Shown here in pieces: positions 37,356 to 46,100 of a DNA stretch of 64,000 bases. Both the position numbers and the translations under genes were made by a program. How positions within the stretch are numbered: the stretch's first letter is position 1; each line of letters opens with the position of its first letter. The DNA is from Pseudonocardia broussonetiae (GTDB lineage: Bacteria > Actinomycetota > Actinomycetes > Mycobacteriales > Pseudonocardiaceae): assembly GCF_013155125.1 (NCBI RefSeq), contig NZ_CP053564.1:6579501-6643500 (forward strand). Reading direction: 5' to 3'. Below the pieces are notes generated by a model. That model did not search any database. It was not told where the DNA came from and was given only the letters and a program-made list of their open reading frames with translations.

Positions 37356-37826
37356 TCAGGCCAGGAGGTTCGCCACCGCGAGCTCGATCATGGTGCCGCG
37401 GTCGGCGCAGCCGGTCGGCTCGACCATCGAGAGCAGCCCGCTGCCGACGTCGACGACGGTCGTGCAGCCCGGACCCGACGTGCGCAGCGCAGCGAGGCCC
37501 CCGACCTCGGCGTCGGTGTACCCACCGGAGAAGGGCGTCGGCGCGGACCGGATGCCGTCGAGGTCCTCGCCGGGAAACACCAACAGCGTCGCCACCGGCA
37601 CGGCGAAGCCCGCGTCCCGCCGCGTCCACGTGCAGGACCGCGCCGGCCCCGTGTCGGCGGCCCGCCCGGCGCCGAGCCCGGCCGTGGCGAGCTGCGCGGG
37701 GGTGAGCAGGTCGCACGGGGCCACTGCGGCGAGGTCCGGCCCGCCCGCTCCCCGGGCGCACCCTGCTCCGGACAGCACCAGTCCGGCCGTCGCCAGCACC
37801 GCGGTCATGATCGTGATCATCCTCAT
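37356..37826 (-). CDS. DUF3558-like lipoprotein
   Basis: A 156-residue exported lipoprotein. A short hydrophobic signal ends in the lipobox LSGAGC (Cys about 23). The body fits DUF3558: DLAAVAPCDLLTPAQLATAGL, then SCTWTRRDAGFAVPVATLLVF and a second Cys pair (GPGCTTVVDV and TGCADRGTMIELAVANL). The CDLLT and C(x)W positions are the hallmark. DUF3558 proteins are common in actinobacterial envelopes and have no assigned function. The start is uncertain: ATG at 37826 gives the best signal, with another ATG 6 bp in; neither has a clear Shine-Dalgarno site. It is convergent with recD and downstream of the NurA-like gene. Confidence 0.8.
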   Translation of the reverse strand: MRMITIMTAVLATAGLVLSGAGCARGAGGPDLAAVAPCDLLTPAQLATAGLGAGRAADTGPARSCTWTRRDAGFAVPVATLLVFPGEDLDGIRSAPTPFSGGYTDAEVGGLAALRTSGPGCTTVVDVGSGLLSMVEPTGCADRGTMIELAVANLLA

Positions 37827-37888
37827 CGGCGGAGGGTGGCAGGCCGACCCTGCGCCCCGTGGCGCTTTCGGAGAACCGGACGGGCCGG

Positions 37889-38860
37889 TCAGGCCGCCGC
37901 GAACGCCGCCCGCCGCAGCGCCCGGTACATCAGCGCGGGGTCGCCGAGGCGGCGGCGCAGGGCGCGCTCCAGCCCGGCGATCGGGTAGAGGTTCTGCGGC
38001 GCGCGGGAGTCCTTGTAGGCGGAGGAGGCGAAGCGCGGGATCGTCGCCTGGCTGACGTCGGCGAGCGCGACGACCAGCTCCGGCGCCAGCTCGCCGCCGC
38101 ACTCCACCCGCACCACCCCGGCCCACGGGGCGCCCGGCGGGCACGGCAGCCGCAGGTACCAGGTGTGGCGGTGCAGGGCGCGGTCGCTCTCGGGCTGCTC
38201 GAGGCGGAACACCGGCGTGCGCTGCGCCGGGCCCAGCTGCGCCACGACCGCGTTGAGCGCGGGCGGGAGGTAGGTGCGGGCGTGGGTCTTGACCAGCCCG
38301 AGCGCGCGGGGCAGGTGCAGGCGCCCGAGCGCGCCGTCGACGACGATCAGGTCGTCCTCGGCGCCGTGCTCGTCGCGGGCGCCCGCGGCGACGAGGAGCT
38401 CGGTCTCCTGCATCCGCGTCTGCACCGCGACGCTCAGCGCCTTGCCCGGGTCCTCCCCCGCCCGACCGGGTTCGACGCGGGTGCAGGCGTAGGTGCCCGC
38501 CGGGGTGGTGACGTCGACGCCGTCGGGCGAGCTCGTGACCAGGCCGCGCCGCACCTCGGCCCGCACCAGGTGCGCGCCGTCGTCGGTGCAGCAGCACACG
38601 ACGCCCGCGGCGTAGGAGGCGCACAGCGCCGGCGAGGCGGTGCCGTCGCTCTCGTCGACCCAGACCTGCGCGTCGGTGCGGCGCACGCCGTCGACGAACA
38701 GCACCCGCGAGGGCGGGAGCACGCCGGGCGTCGGGTCGACCGGCCCCCACTCCTCGGCCGGCCGCTCCAGCCCGACCACGGCCTCGACCCGCGAGGGCTC
38801 CAGGTCGGTGCCGACGCTGGTGCCGTAGGACGGGTCCCACGGGTCGACGGAGAACCTCAT
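37889..38860 (-). CDS. nurA: NurA-like nuclease
   Basis: A 323-residue protein that fits the NurA nuclease fold, the partner of HerA in resecting DNA ends. The first catalytic strand is VLFVDGVRR with Asp57, the second is LIVVDGALGR with Asp175, and both are DG motifs as in NurA. The late pattern WAGVVRVECGGELAP, then NLYPIAGLERALRRR near the C-terminus, matches the family ending. There is no signal peptide. Its ATG lies 10 bp after the sbcC stop, making an sbcD-sbcC-nurA operon, with the HerA-like gene upstream on the same strand. I am fairly sure of the family from motifs and context; a profile search would settle it. Confidence 0.75.
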   Translation of the reverse strand: MRFSVDPWDPSYGTSVGTDLEPSRVEAVVGLERPAEEWGPVDPTPGVLPPSRVLFVDGVRRTDAQVWVDESDGTASPALCASYAAGVVCCCTDDGAHLVRAEVRRGLVTSSPDGVDVTTPAGTYACTRVEPGRAGEDPGKALSVAVQTRMQETELLVAAGARDEHGAEDDLIVVDGALGRLHLPRALGLVKTHARTYLPPALNAVVAQLGPAQRTPVFRLEQPESDRALHRHTWYLRLPCPPGAPWAGVVRVECGGELAPELVVALADVSQATIPRFASSAYKDSRAPQNLYPIAGLERALRRRLGDPALMYRALRRAAFAAA

Positions 38861-38870
38861 GGCGCCACCC

Positions 38871-41800
38871 TCACAGGTCCTCCCGCGTGACCGACGACGT
38901 GCGCTGGTCGCGCCCCACCCGGAACCGCACCGGCACCCGCTCGGCCAGCGCCGGCACGTGCGTGACGACCCCGACCATCCGGTCGCCGCGGGCCGCCAGG
39001 TTCTCCAGCGTGCTCGCGACGACCTCGAGGTTGGCCTCGTCGAGCGTGCCGAAACCCTCGTCCAGGAAGATCGACTCCAGCCGCGCGGCGCCGCGGGCGG
39101 CGAGCCCGGACATCTGCGCGGACAGGGCCAGGGCGAGCGCGAGGCTGGCCTGGAACGTCTCCCCGCCCGACAGCGTCTTGACCGGCCGCCGCGCGTCGGC
39201 GTCGGCGTGGTCGATCACCAGGAACTCGCCGTGGTCGTGGGTGAGCGCGAACTGCCCGCCCGACAGCTCGGCGAGGCTGGTGGACGCGTCGGCCACCAGC
39301 GCGTCGAGCGCGGAGGCGACCAGCCAGCGCGGGAAGCCGTCGGAGCGCAGCAGCCCGCCCAGCATCTTCGCGACCTGCTGGGCCTCCTCGGCGGCGTCGC
39401 GGTCGGCCGCGATCCGCTCCGCGGTGGCCTTCCGCTCGGCCAGCCGCGCGTGCGCGCCCCGCGCCCGCTCGACGGCCGCGGCGACCACGCTGCGCGCGGC
39501 CGCCGGGTCGGCGTCGTCGCCGCGCGCGTTCCCGGCTCCCGCGGCCTCCCGGGCCCGCGCAGGACCCGGTTCGGCGCGCGGGAGGACGAGGTCGTGGGCC
39601 GCCAGGTCGTCCACCAGCGCGGCCACCGCGGCCTCGCGGGCCTCGCGCGCGGCGCGGGCGGCGCCGTCGGCCGCGGTCCAGCGGGTGCGGCGGTCGGCGA
39701 CCGCGTCGGACGCCCAGCCCACCAGCGTGCCCCAGGCGGCGCCCAGGTCGTCGCCGGTGACGGCCGGGGCCCCGAGCGGGACGAGCGGGTCGCGGGCCGT
39801 GCGCAGCGCCGCCCAGGCCGCGGCGACCTCGTCGGCCACCTGTGCGGCGTCGCGCTCGGCCGCGCGCAGGGCGGTGCGGGCGGAGCGCAGCGCGGCGTCG
39901 GAGGTGCGGGCGGCGTCCTCCAGGACGCTGCGGCGGGCCAGGTCGCGGGCGGCGTCGGCGTCGGACGGCGCGCCGTCGAGCGCGGTGCGCAGCTCGGCGA
40001 GCCGCGCCTGCACCCCGTCGACGGCCCCGCGCGCCTCCTGCTCGGCACGCGCGGCCGCCGTCTCCTCGGCGCGCCGCTCGGTGGCGGCGCGGTCGGCCGC
40101 GTGCAGCGCGCGCCCGGCCGCGTCGGACTCCCCGTCGGCGGCGGCCACCGCGGCCCGCGCCGACGCCAGCGACGCGTCCCGGGCCTCGGCCTGCTCCGCC
40201 GCCCACGCGACGAGCGCGGTCCAGCCGGCGAGCACGTCGTCGTCGGCGACGGCGGGCGCCCCGAACGGGACGAGCGGGTCGCGGGCGGTGCGCAGCGCGG
40301 CCGCCGCCCCCGCCGCGTCGGCCCGCACGGCCTCGACCTCGCGCGCCTCGGCCTCCCGCTCGCGGCGCGCCGCGCGGACGGCGGTGTCGGCCTCGCGCGC
40401 CGCGCGCTCGGCCTCGTCGAGCCGGGCGAGCTCCCGCTCGACGGTGGCGGCGTCGGGCTCGGGGCGCAGCCGGGCCAGCGCGGCGTCGAGCCGCTCGTGC
40501 TCGGCGGCGGCGCGGGCCAGCGCGGCGGCGGCCGCCGCCTCGTGCGCGCGGGCCGTGTCGTGCGCGGCCGCCGCGTCGGCGACGGCCTGCTCCGCCCCCG
40601 GGTCGGCGGGCGCCCCGGGCGGCGGCAGCGTCGCGACCGCCTGCGCGCACACCGGGCACGGCTCCCCCACGGCCAGCGCGGGGCGCAGCGTCGCGGCGAC
40701 GTCGGCGCGCTGGACCTCCGCGCGCCGGCCCTCGGCGTGCTCGAGCGCGTGCCGCGCCGTGCGCACCCGACCGGTCGCCTCGGCGGCGGCCCGCTCGGCG
40801 GCGGCGAGCGACCCGGCGGCCGACTCCTGCTCCCGCAGGAGCGTCGCGCGCTCGGCGTGCTCGCGCCGCGCCTGCTCCAGCGGGGCGCGGGCCGGAGCGG
40901 CGTCGAGCGCGTCGCGGGCGCGCGTGTCGGCGGCCTCGGCCGCGGCCAGCGCGGTGTCGGCGACGGCCAGCGCGGCGACCGCGGCGCTGCGGCGTCGGCC
41001 CAGCGCGTCGAGGCCCGCGGGGACGGCGAGCGCGCGCAGCCCGTCGCGCTCCCCGACGAGCCGGCGGACGGTCTCCCCCGCCGTCGCCGCGGCGGTGGCG
41101 GCGGCGTCGCGGACCGCGCGGGCGGTGTCGAGCGCGGTGCGGGCGTCGGCGGCGTCGCGGGCGGCGGTGTCGTAGGCGGCGAGGGACTTGGCGTGCCGGT
41201 CGCGCAGGCCGGGGAGGTCGGCGGTGAGCGACGCGAGCTCGGCGTGCCGCGCGCGCACCAGCTCCAACGGGCCGCGCTCGGGGGCGGCGGCGAGCGCGTC
41301 GCGGGCGGCGGTGTCGGCCTCCTCGGCGTCGGCGTGGGCGGTGGCGGCGGTGGTGAGCGCGGCGGCGGCCGCGGCGCGCCGGGCGTCGAGGCCCGCCAGG
41401 TCGTCGGGCGCGACGAGCGCCGCGAGCACGGTGCCCTCGGCGCGGATCCGGGTGGCGTCGGCCTCGGCCGCGGCCTGCGCGGCGGCGGCCGCCTCCACCT
41501 GCGGCACGAGCGCGTCGACCCGCCCCGCCAGCGCCACCAGCGCCTCCACCCGCTCCTGCGCGGCCGCCTCGGCCTCCGCGGTGGCGTCGGCGTAGCCCGC
41601 GAGCTGCTCGCCGAGCACGTCGGCGCGCTGGCGCGCCGCGGAGGCCTCGCTGTTGGCCTCGCGCGCGATCTGGTCGTAGAGCCCGAGCCCGAGGATCCGG
41701 ACCAGCTTCTCCTGGCGCTTGCGCGGCTCGGTGTGCAGGAATTCCGCGAAGTCGCCCTGGGGCAGCACGACGCACGTCGTGAAGTCGCCGAAGGGCAGGC

Positions 41801-42224
41801 CGAGCAGCTCCTCGACGGCCGTGGTGACGCCGCCCGCGCCGTCGGCCAGCGGCTCGGTCTCGTCGTCGACGCCGCCCTCGGCCGACGGGTCGCGCAGCCG
41901 CTCCAGCCGTGCCGACCGCACCGACACCGCGCCCGACGCCGCCCGCCGCAGCTCCCGCGCGGCGACGTAGCGCGCGCCGCCGACGTCGAACACGAGCGTG
42001 ACGGTGCCCCGCCCGGCCGTCGGGGCGAGCGCCAGCGACACCGTCCGCTGGTTGTCCCACCGCGGCACCGACCCGTAGAGGGCGAACGTGATCGCGTCGA
42101 TCACCGTGGACTTGCCCGAGCCGGTGGGCCCGACGAGAGCGAAGTACTCGGCGCCGGTGAAGTCGACGACCGTGCGCTCGCGGAAGGACGCGAAGCCGTC
42201 GAGGACCAGGCGGACGGGCTTCAT
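38871..42224 (-). CDS. sbcC: Exonuclease SbcCD subunit C (Rad50-like SMC ATPase)
   Basis: A 1117-residue SMC-type ATPase that holds DNA ends for the SbcD nuclease. The Walker A is ALVGPTGSGKSTVIDAITFA (near 30-50), with WDNQRTVSL next. A Q-loop region VVLPQGDFAEFLHT is near 150. Two very long Ala/Arg/Glu coiled-coil arms flank a zinc hook, PCPVCAQAV, at about residue 520. The C-terminal half has the signature KTLSGGETFQASLALALALS and Walker B SIFLDEGFGTLDE. The ATG overlaps the sbcD stop by 4 bp (ATGA), so the two are coupled. The frame continues upstream but the N-terminus MKPVRLVLDGFASF is that of the family. Confidence 0.94.
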   Translation of the reverse strand: MKPVRLVLDGFASFRERTVVDFTGAEYFALVGPTGSGKSTVIDAITFALYGSVPRWDNQRTVSLALAPTAGRGTVTLVFDVGGARYVAARELRRAASGAVSVRSARLERLRDPSAEGGVDDETEPLADGAGGVTTAVEELLGLPFGDFTTCVVLPQGDFAEFLHTEPRKRQEKLVRILGLGLYDQIAREANSEASAARQRADVLGEQLAGYADATAEAEAAAQERVEALVALAGRVDALVPQVEAAAAAQAAAEADATRIRAEGTVLAALVAPDDLAGLDARRAAAAAALTTAATAHADAEEADTAARDALAAAPERGPLELVRARHAELASLTADLPGLRDRHAKSLAAYDTAARDAADARTALDTARAVRDAAATAAATAGETVRRLVGERDGLRALAVPAGLDALGRRRSAAVAALAVADTALAAAEAADTRARDALDAAPARAPLEQARREHAERATLLREQESAAGSLAAAERAAAEATGRVRTARHALEHAEGRRAEVQRADVAATLRPALAVGEPCPVCAQAVATLPPPGAPADPGAEQAVADAAAAHDTARAHEAAAAAALARAAAEHERLDAALARLRPEPDAATVERELARLDEAERAAREADTAVRAARREREAEAREVEAVRADAAGAAAALRTARDPLVPFGAPAVADDDVLAGWTALVAWAAEQAEARDASLASARAAVAAADGESDAAGRALHAADRAATERRAEETAAARAEQEARGAVDGVQARLAELRTALDGAPSDADAARDLARRSVLEDAARTSDAALRSARTALRAAERDAAQVADEVAAAWAALRTARDPLVPLGAPAVTGDDLGAAWGTLVGWASDAVADRRTRWTAADGAARAAREAREAAVAALVDDLAAHDLVLPRAEPGPARAREAAGAGNARGDDADPAAARSVVAAAVERARGAHARLAERKATAERIAADRDAAEEAQQVAKMLGGLLRSDGFPRWLVASALDALVADASTSLAELSGGQFALTHDHGEFLVIDHADADARRPVKTLSGGETFQASLALALALSAQMSGLAARGAARLESIFLDEGFGTLDEANLEVVASTLENLAARGDRMVGVVTHVPALAERVPVRFRVGRDQRTSSVTREDL

Positions 42225-43411
42225 CCGGACCCCCGGTCGTGCCCGGACACGGTGTCGTGCCCGGACACCTTGTCGTGCAGCGTGCGGAACAGCGTCTCCA
42301 CGCGCGGGTCGGCCACGCCCTTCGTGCCCAGGTACTCGGTGAACAGCTCCGACGGGCTGCGCTCGGCCCCGCCCCCGGACGGCCGCGACGCCTCCGGCAC
42401 GGCGGCGAACTCGGGGTCGATGCGCACCTCGAGCGCGTTCGGCAGCACCGCCGTCACCTCCTCCCGCAGCCCGGCGCGGGCGGGCTCGGTGACCCACACG
42501 CGCAACCAGTCGTCCCCGACCGTGCCAGACAGCACCGACAGTTCCGCGACGGTGCCGCGCACGGTCCGCAGCCGGCGCCCCGACGTGACCGGGATGTCGG
42601 TGATCCGCGCGGGCGTCGACGGGGTGGCCTCGACCAGGCAGACGACGGGCTGGTTCTGCTGCTCCCCGAAGTCGACGGCGAGCGGCGCGCCGGAGTAGTG
42701 GACGGGGCACGGCGCCTCCATCCGCTGGCGGCGGTGCAGGTGGCCCAGGGCGACGTAGTGCGCCTCGATCGGGAAGATGCTCGCCGGCACCGCGTACTCG
42801 AAGATCGACTGCGCGGCGCGCTCGCCGCCGCCGAACGTCCCGTTCAGCACGGTCAGGTGGGCCATGACGAGGTTGACGCCGTCGTCGCGGAAGCCGGCGG
42901 TGAGGGTGCCGAGGACGTCGCGCAGGTTCTGGTCGTAGGCGTTCGTGTTCTCGCCCGGGGTCTGCGCGACGAGGTCGGCCGCGCGCACGGCGTAGCGCTG
43001 GGAGAGGAACGGCAGGACGGCGACGGTCACGGGCTCGCCGGTCGACCGCGCGTCGAAGCGCACGACGCCACCGCGGTCGGCCGTCCGCACCTCGCCGACC
43101 AGCGTGATCCCCGACGCCGACGCCAGCGGGCGGTACGCGTCGAGCGCGCGGGCGTGGTCGTGGTTGCCGGCGATCGCGATGACCTCCGCACCCGTCGCGG
43201 CCAGCCCCATCAGCGTGCGGATGACGAGCTTCTGGGCCTCGGCGGAGGGCGCGGCGGTGTCGTAGAGGTCGCCCGCGACGAGCACTGCGTCGACCTCCTG
43301 CTCCCGCGCGATCGCCACGATCTCGCGCAGCACCCGCTCCTGCTCCTCCAGCCGCGAGTGGCCCTTGAGCGTCTTGCCGACGTGCCAGTCGGCGGTGTGC
43401 AGGAAGCGCAT
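42221..43411 (-). CDS. sbcD: Exonuclease SbcCD subunit D (Mre11-like nuclease)
   Basis: A 396-residue manganese-dependent phosphoesterase, the nuclease of SbcCD, which opens hairpins and trims blocked DNA ends. The metal-binding motifs are all there: FLHTADWHVG (Asp8, His10), LVAGDLYDTAAPS, IAGNHDHARAL and the late ALGHLHRRQ. The C-terminal capping domain follows. The last 18 residues contain SGHD repeats encoded by a 17-nt DNA repeat, an oddity with no evident role. The ATG at 43411 starts exactly at the family motif. It overlaps sbcC by 4 bp and is divergent from the glyoxalase-like gene. Confidence 0.94.
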   Translation of the reverse strand: MRFLHTADWHVGKTLKGHSRLEEQERVLREIVAIAREQEVDAVLVAGDLYDTAAPSAEAQKLVIRTLMGLAATGAEVIAIAGNHDHARALDAYRPLASASGITLVGEVRTADRGGVVRFDARSTGEPVTVAVLPFLSQRYAVRAADLVAQTPGENTNAYDQNLRDVLGTLTAGFRDDGVNLVMAHLTVLNGTFGGGERAAQSIFEYAVPASIFPIEAHYVALGHLHRRQRMEAPCPVHYSGAPLAVDFGEQQNQPVVCLVEATPSTPARITDIPVTSGRRLRTVRGTVAELSVLSGTVGDDWLRVWVTEPARAGLREEVTAVLPNALEVRIDPEFAAVPEASRPSGGGAERSPSELFTEYLGTKGVADPRVETLFRTLHDKVSGHDTVSGHDRGSG

Positions 43412-43471
43412 AGGGCGACGATCGTAGGCGGGCCCTGTGTTCTGTCGGGGGTCGGTGCCACTCTGTCGGCC

Positions 43472-44233
43472 ATGCCCACCCGAGACGCCCCCTGGCCCGC
43501 CGGAACGCCGTGCTGGGTCGACCACGCCGCGCCCGACGTCGATGCCGCCACCGCGTTCTACGGCCCTGTGCTGGGGTGGTCGTTCGTCGACACCGGCGAG
43601 CAGTTCGGCCACTACACGCTCGCGCAGGTCGGCGGGCGGTCGGCCGCGGCGCTCGGCCCGGCGCAGCCCGGGCAGCCCGCGGCCTGGACGCTGTACCTGG
43701 CCAGCGACGACGCCGCCGCCACCGCACGGGCGGTCACCGAGCACGGCGGCACCGTGCTCGTGGAGCCGTTCGAGATCCCGGGCAACGGGCACCTCGGCAC
43801 GGCGCTCGACACCTCCGGCGCCGCGTTCGGCATCTGGCAGCACGGCGGCACGATCGGCGCCGAGGTCCACGGCGAGCCCGGCGCGCTGCTCTGGGAGGAC
43901 GCCCGCCTCACCGACCCCGTGGCGGGGCAGGAGTTCTACGCGTCGGTCTTCGGCTGGACCTACGACGCCGTCCCCGGCGCCCCCGACGACTACGCCACCT
44001 TCTCCGTCGGCGGGGAGATCGCGGGCGGCATCGGCGGCATGATGGGCGCCCCCGCCGGCACGCCCAGCCACTGGCTGCCCTACTTCATGGTGTCCGACGT
44101 CGACGCGGCGGTGGCCGCGGCGGTCGGCGCGTCGGTGCCGATGCCGCCCACCGACACCCCGTTCGGGCGGATGGCGATCCTGGTCGACCCCTTCGATGCG
44201 AGCTTCGCGGTGCACGGGGGGATGGAAGGCTGA
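43472..44233 (+). CDS. VOC family protein (glyoxalase/bleomycin-resistance-like)
   Basis: A 253-residue protein made of two vicinal-oxygen-chelate domains (about 10-122 and 133-250). Each has the beta-alpha-beta-beta-beta pattern: WVDHAAPDVDAATAFYGPVLGW in the first and TDPVAGQEFYASVFGWTYD in the second. Paired domains can form one metal site for an enzyme such as a dioxygenase or glyoxalase, or a binding pocket for a toxic ligand; the substrate is unknown. It is the only plus-strand gene between the HerA-like gene and sbcD, splitting what would be a continuous minus-strand operon. It ends just before a strong hairpin. Confidence 0.88.
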   Translation: MPTRDAPWPAGTPCWVDHAAPDVDAATAFYGPVLGWSFVDTGEQFGHYTLAQVGGRSAAALGPAQPGQPAAWTLYLASDDAAATARAVTEHGGTVLVEPFEIPGNGHLGTALDTSGAAFGIWQHGGTIGAEVHGEPGALLWEDARLTDPVAGQEFYASVFGWTYDAVPGAPDDYATFSVGGEIAGGIGGMMGAPAGTPSHWLPYFMVSDVDAAVAAAVGASVPMPPTDTPFGRMAILVDPFDASFAVHGGMEG

Positions 44234-44240
44234 CGCGTCA

Positions 44241-44286
44241 GCCGTGAGTGGCAACGAGTGCCCTGGCACTCGTTGCCGCTCACGGC
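44241..44286. terminator. Bidirectional hairpin terminator
   Basis: Arms of 22 nt (beginning GCCGTGAGTGGCAACG and ending CGTTGCCGCTCACGGC) pair with one T/C mismatch around a 2-nt loop. It lies between the convergent VOC and HerA-like genes and abuts the HerA-like stop codon. Confidence 0.8.
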
Positions 44287-46023
44287 CTAGAACGGCGCGT
44301 CGTCGTCCTCCGCACCCGCCGGGAGGCGGGCGAAGGGGTCCCTCGCCGTCGCCGCGTGCCCGTTCGTCGACGCCGGCGCCCCGGCGCTCTCCGAGAGCCG
44401 CGTCGCCCACGCCGGGAACGGGAACTCCACCGCCAGCGGCACCGGGATCTCGGGCTGCGAGACGAACATCGTCCCGGGCTTCGCCAGCACCGCCCGCGCC
44501 CGCTGCGAGGGCGGGAGGAAGCCGTACTCGGGGCGCCCGGCCTCGGCGGGGTCGAGCCGCCCGACCACCTTGATCGAGGAGTTCGACACGATCCGCCGCT
44601 CCACCTCCGACGCCGTCTGCTGCGCGCCGATCAGGATGATGCCGAGCGAGCGCCCGCGCTCGGCGATGTCGAGCAGCACCTCCTTGATCGGCGACGAGCC
44701 CTCGCGCGGGGCGTACTTGTTCAGCTCGTCGATCATCGTGAACAGCAGCCCCGCCGCCCCGGCCTGCTCCTTGCGCGCGGTCTCCGCGGCCAGCACCACG
44801 CCGACGACGAAGCGCTGGGCGCGCTCGGGCAGGTTGTGCAGGTCGACGACCGTGACCTGCTGGTTCTCCGTGCTCACCCGCCGCCCCGGCGCGTCGGCGA
44901 GGTCGCCGCGGACGATCGTGCGCAGCGGCTTGAGCGAGGAGCGAAGGCGGCGCAGGAACGCGTTGACCGTGCCGATGCCGGTGACGGGGCCGGCCCAGTC
45001 GCGGCGGGCGTCCTCGTCGGCGAGCCGGTCGGCGACGAACTCGACGAGCGCGTCGTAGCTGCGCAGCGTCTGCCCCTCGACGACTACGGCGCCGTCGGCG
45101 ACGGGCACGGCGACCCGCTTCAGCCGGGCCGCGACCTGGTGGATCACCATCGTGTACTGGTTGCGCTCGTCCTCGGCGTCGGCGAACACGAACGGCAGCA
45201 GCTCACCGGAGCAGAACTCGGCGAGCGTCCACCAGAACGCCGCCACCCCGCTCGTGCGCCCGCTGACGTACGGGCGGCCGGTGGGGTCGTCGGGCGTGGG
45301 CGGGGCGAAGAAGCCGGCCGAGGAGAACGGCGAGGCCGGCAGGTTCAGGCGGGCGTAGCGGGCGCGCTGCTCGTCGTCGAGCCGGGCGTTGGCGTGGTCG
45401 AGGAACAGCAGGTCCTCGCCCTTGACGCTGAACACGAGCGCCTTCGCGTTCACCGCGCGCCGTCCGAGCACCCCGGAGCGGAAGATCGAGTAGAGCAGGA
45501 ACAGCGCGAAGCTGGTCTTCGTCGCCACGCCGGAGATGCCGCTGATGGAGACGTGGCCGCCGCGGGTGCCGTCGAGGAACTCCAGGTTGACGAAGATCGG
45601 CTCCCCGTCGCGGCCGAGGCCGACGGGCACCTTGAGGTCCATCTTGTCGAAGTAGAGGGCCTGCGCGCGCTCGTGGCCGGTGGCGCGGCGGACGGGCGAG
45701 CCGGGCGTCGGCGGCACGTAGACCTCGGGCTCGACCCGGGTGGTCGTGATCTCGGCGACCTCCTGCACCTGCGCGGGCAGCACGCCGTCGGCGATGAGGA
45801 AGACGTCGGAGCCGAAGGTGGCGCCCTCGTGCCGCGCCCGCACCTCGGTGACCACCCCGGACGTCGTCACGGCGCCGTGCCCGGGCACCGACCGCTGCGT
45901 GACGACCACGTCGTCGAGCTGCAGGTACTCCCCCGGCTGCAGGGCGACGCAGAACTGCAGCGGCGTCGAGTCCTCCGTGCCGACGACGAGTCCGACGGGC
46001 GACGGGGTGGGCGGGGACGACAC
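44287..46023 (-). CDS. herA: HerA-like ATPase (HAS barrel + DUF87-type ATPase)
   Basis: A 578-residue hexameric-pump type ATPase related to HerA, the DNA translocase that works with NurA. Residues about 8-70 (VGLVVGTEDSTPLQFCVAL, then GEYLQLDDVVVTQ) have the HAS-barrel pattern. The P-loop is GISGVATKTSF near 190, a variant in which Thr replaces the Gly before Lys. Walker B is LLFTMIDELNKYAP near 450, followed by ERGRSLGIILIGAQQTASEV. The C-terminal 40 residues are acidic and flexible. In transcription order it precedes sbcD, sbcC and the NurA-like gene, with one opposing gene between. It is divergent from a hypothetical gene. Confidence 0.85.
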   Translation of the reverse strand: MSSPPTPSPVGLVVGTEDSTPLQFCVALQPGEYLQLDDVVVTQRSVPGHGAVTTSGVVTEVRARHEGATFGSDVFLIADGVLPAQVQEVAEITTTRVEPEVYVPPTPGSPVRRATGHERAQALYFDKMDLKVPVGLGRDGEPIFVNLEFLDGTRGGHVSISGISGVATKTSFALFLLYSIFRSGVLGRRAVNAKALVFSVKGEDLLFLDHANARLDDEQRARYARLNLPASPFSSAGFFAPPTPDDPTGRPYVSGRTSGVAAFWWTLAEFCSGELLPFVFADAEDERNQYTMVIHQVAARLKRVAVPVADGAVVVEGQTLRSYDALVEFVADRLADEDARRDWAGPVTGIGTVNAFLRRLRSSLKPLRTIVRGDLADAPGRRVSTENQQVTVVDLHNLPERAQRFVVGVVLAAETARKEQAGAAGLLFTMIDELNKYAPREGSSPIKEVLLDIAERGRSLGIILIGAQQTASEVERRIVSNSSIKVVGRLDPAEAGRPEYGFLPPSQRARAVLAKPGTMFVSQPEIPVPLAVEFPFPAWATRLSESAGAPASTNGHAATARDPFARLPAGAEDDDAPF

Positions 46024-46100
46024 GCGGCGAGCCTAGTGACCCTCGACCCCCGCCCCACCGCCGCCTACTGTCGACCCTCCACGACGGGGAGAGGACGACG

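Noticed and set aside
38871..43727. A 1618-codon frame containing sbcC with a long N-terminal extension
   Set aside because: The extension is antisense or out of frame over sbcD and the VOC gene; the family N-terminus MKPVRLVLDGF at 42224 overlaps the sbcD stop.
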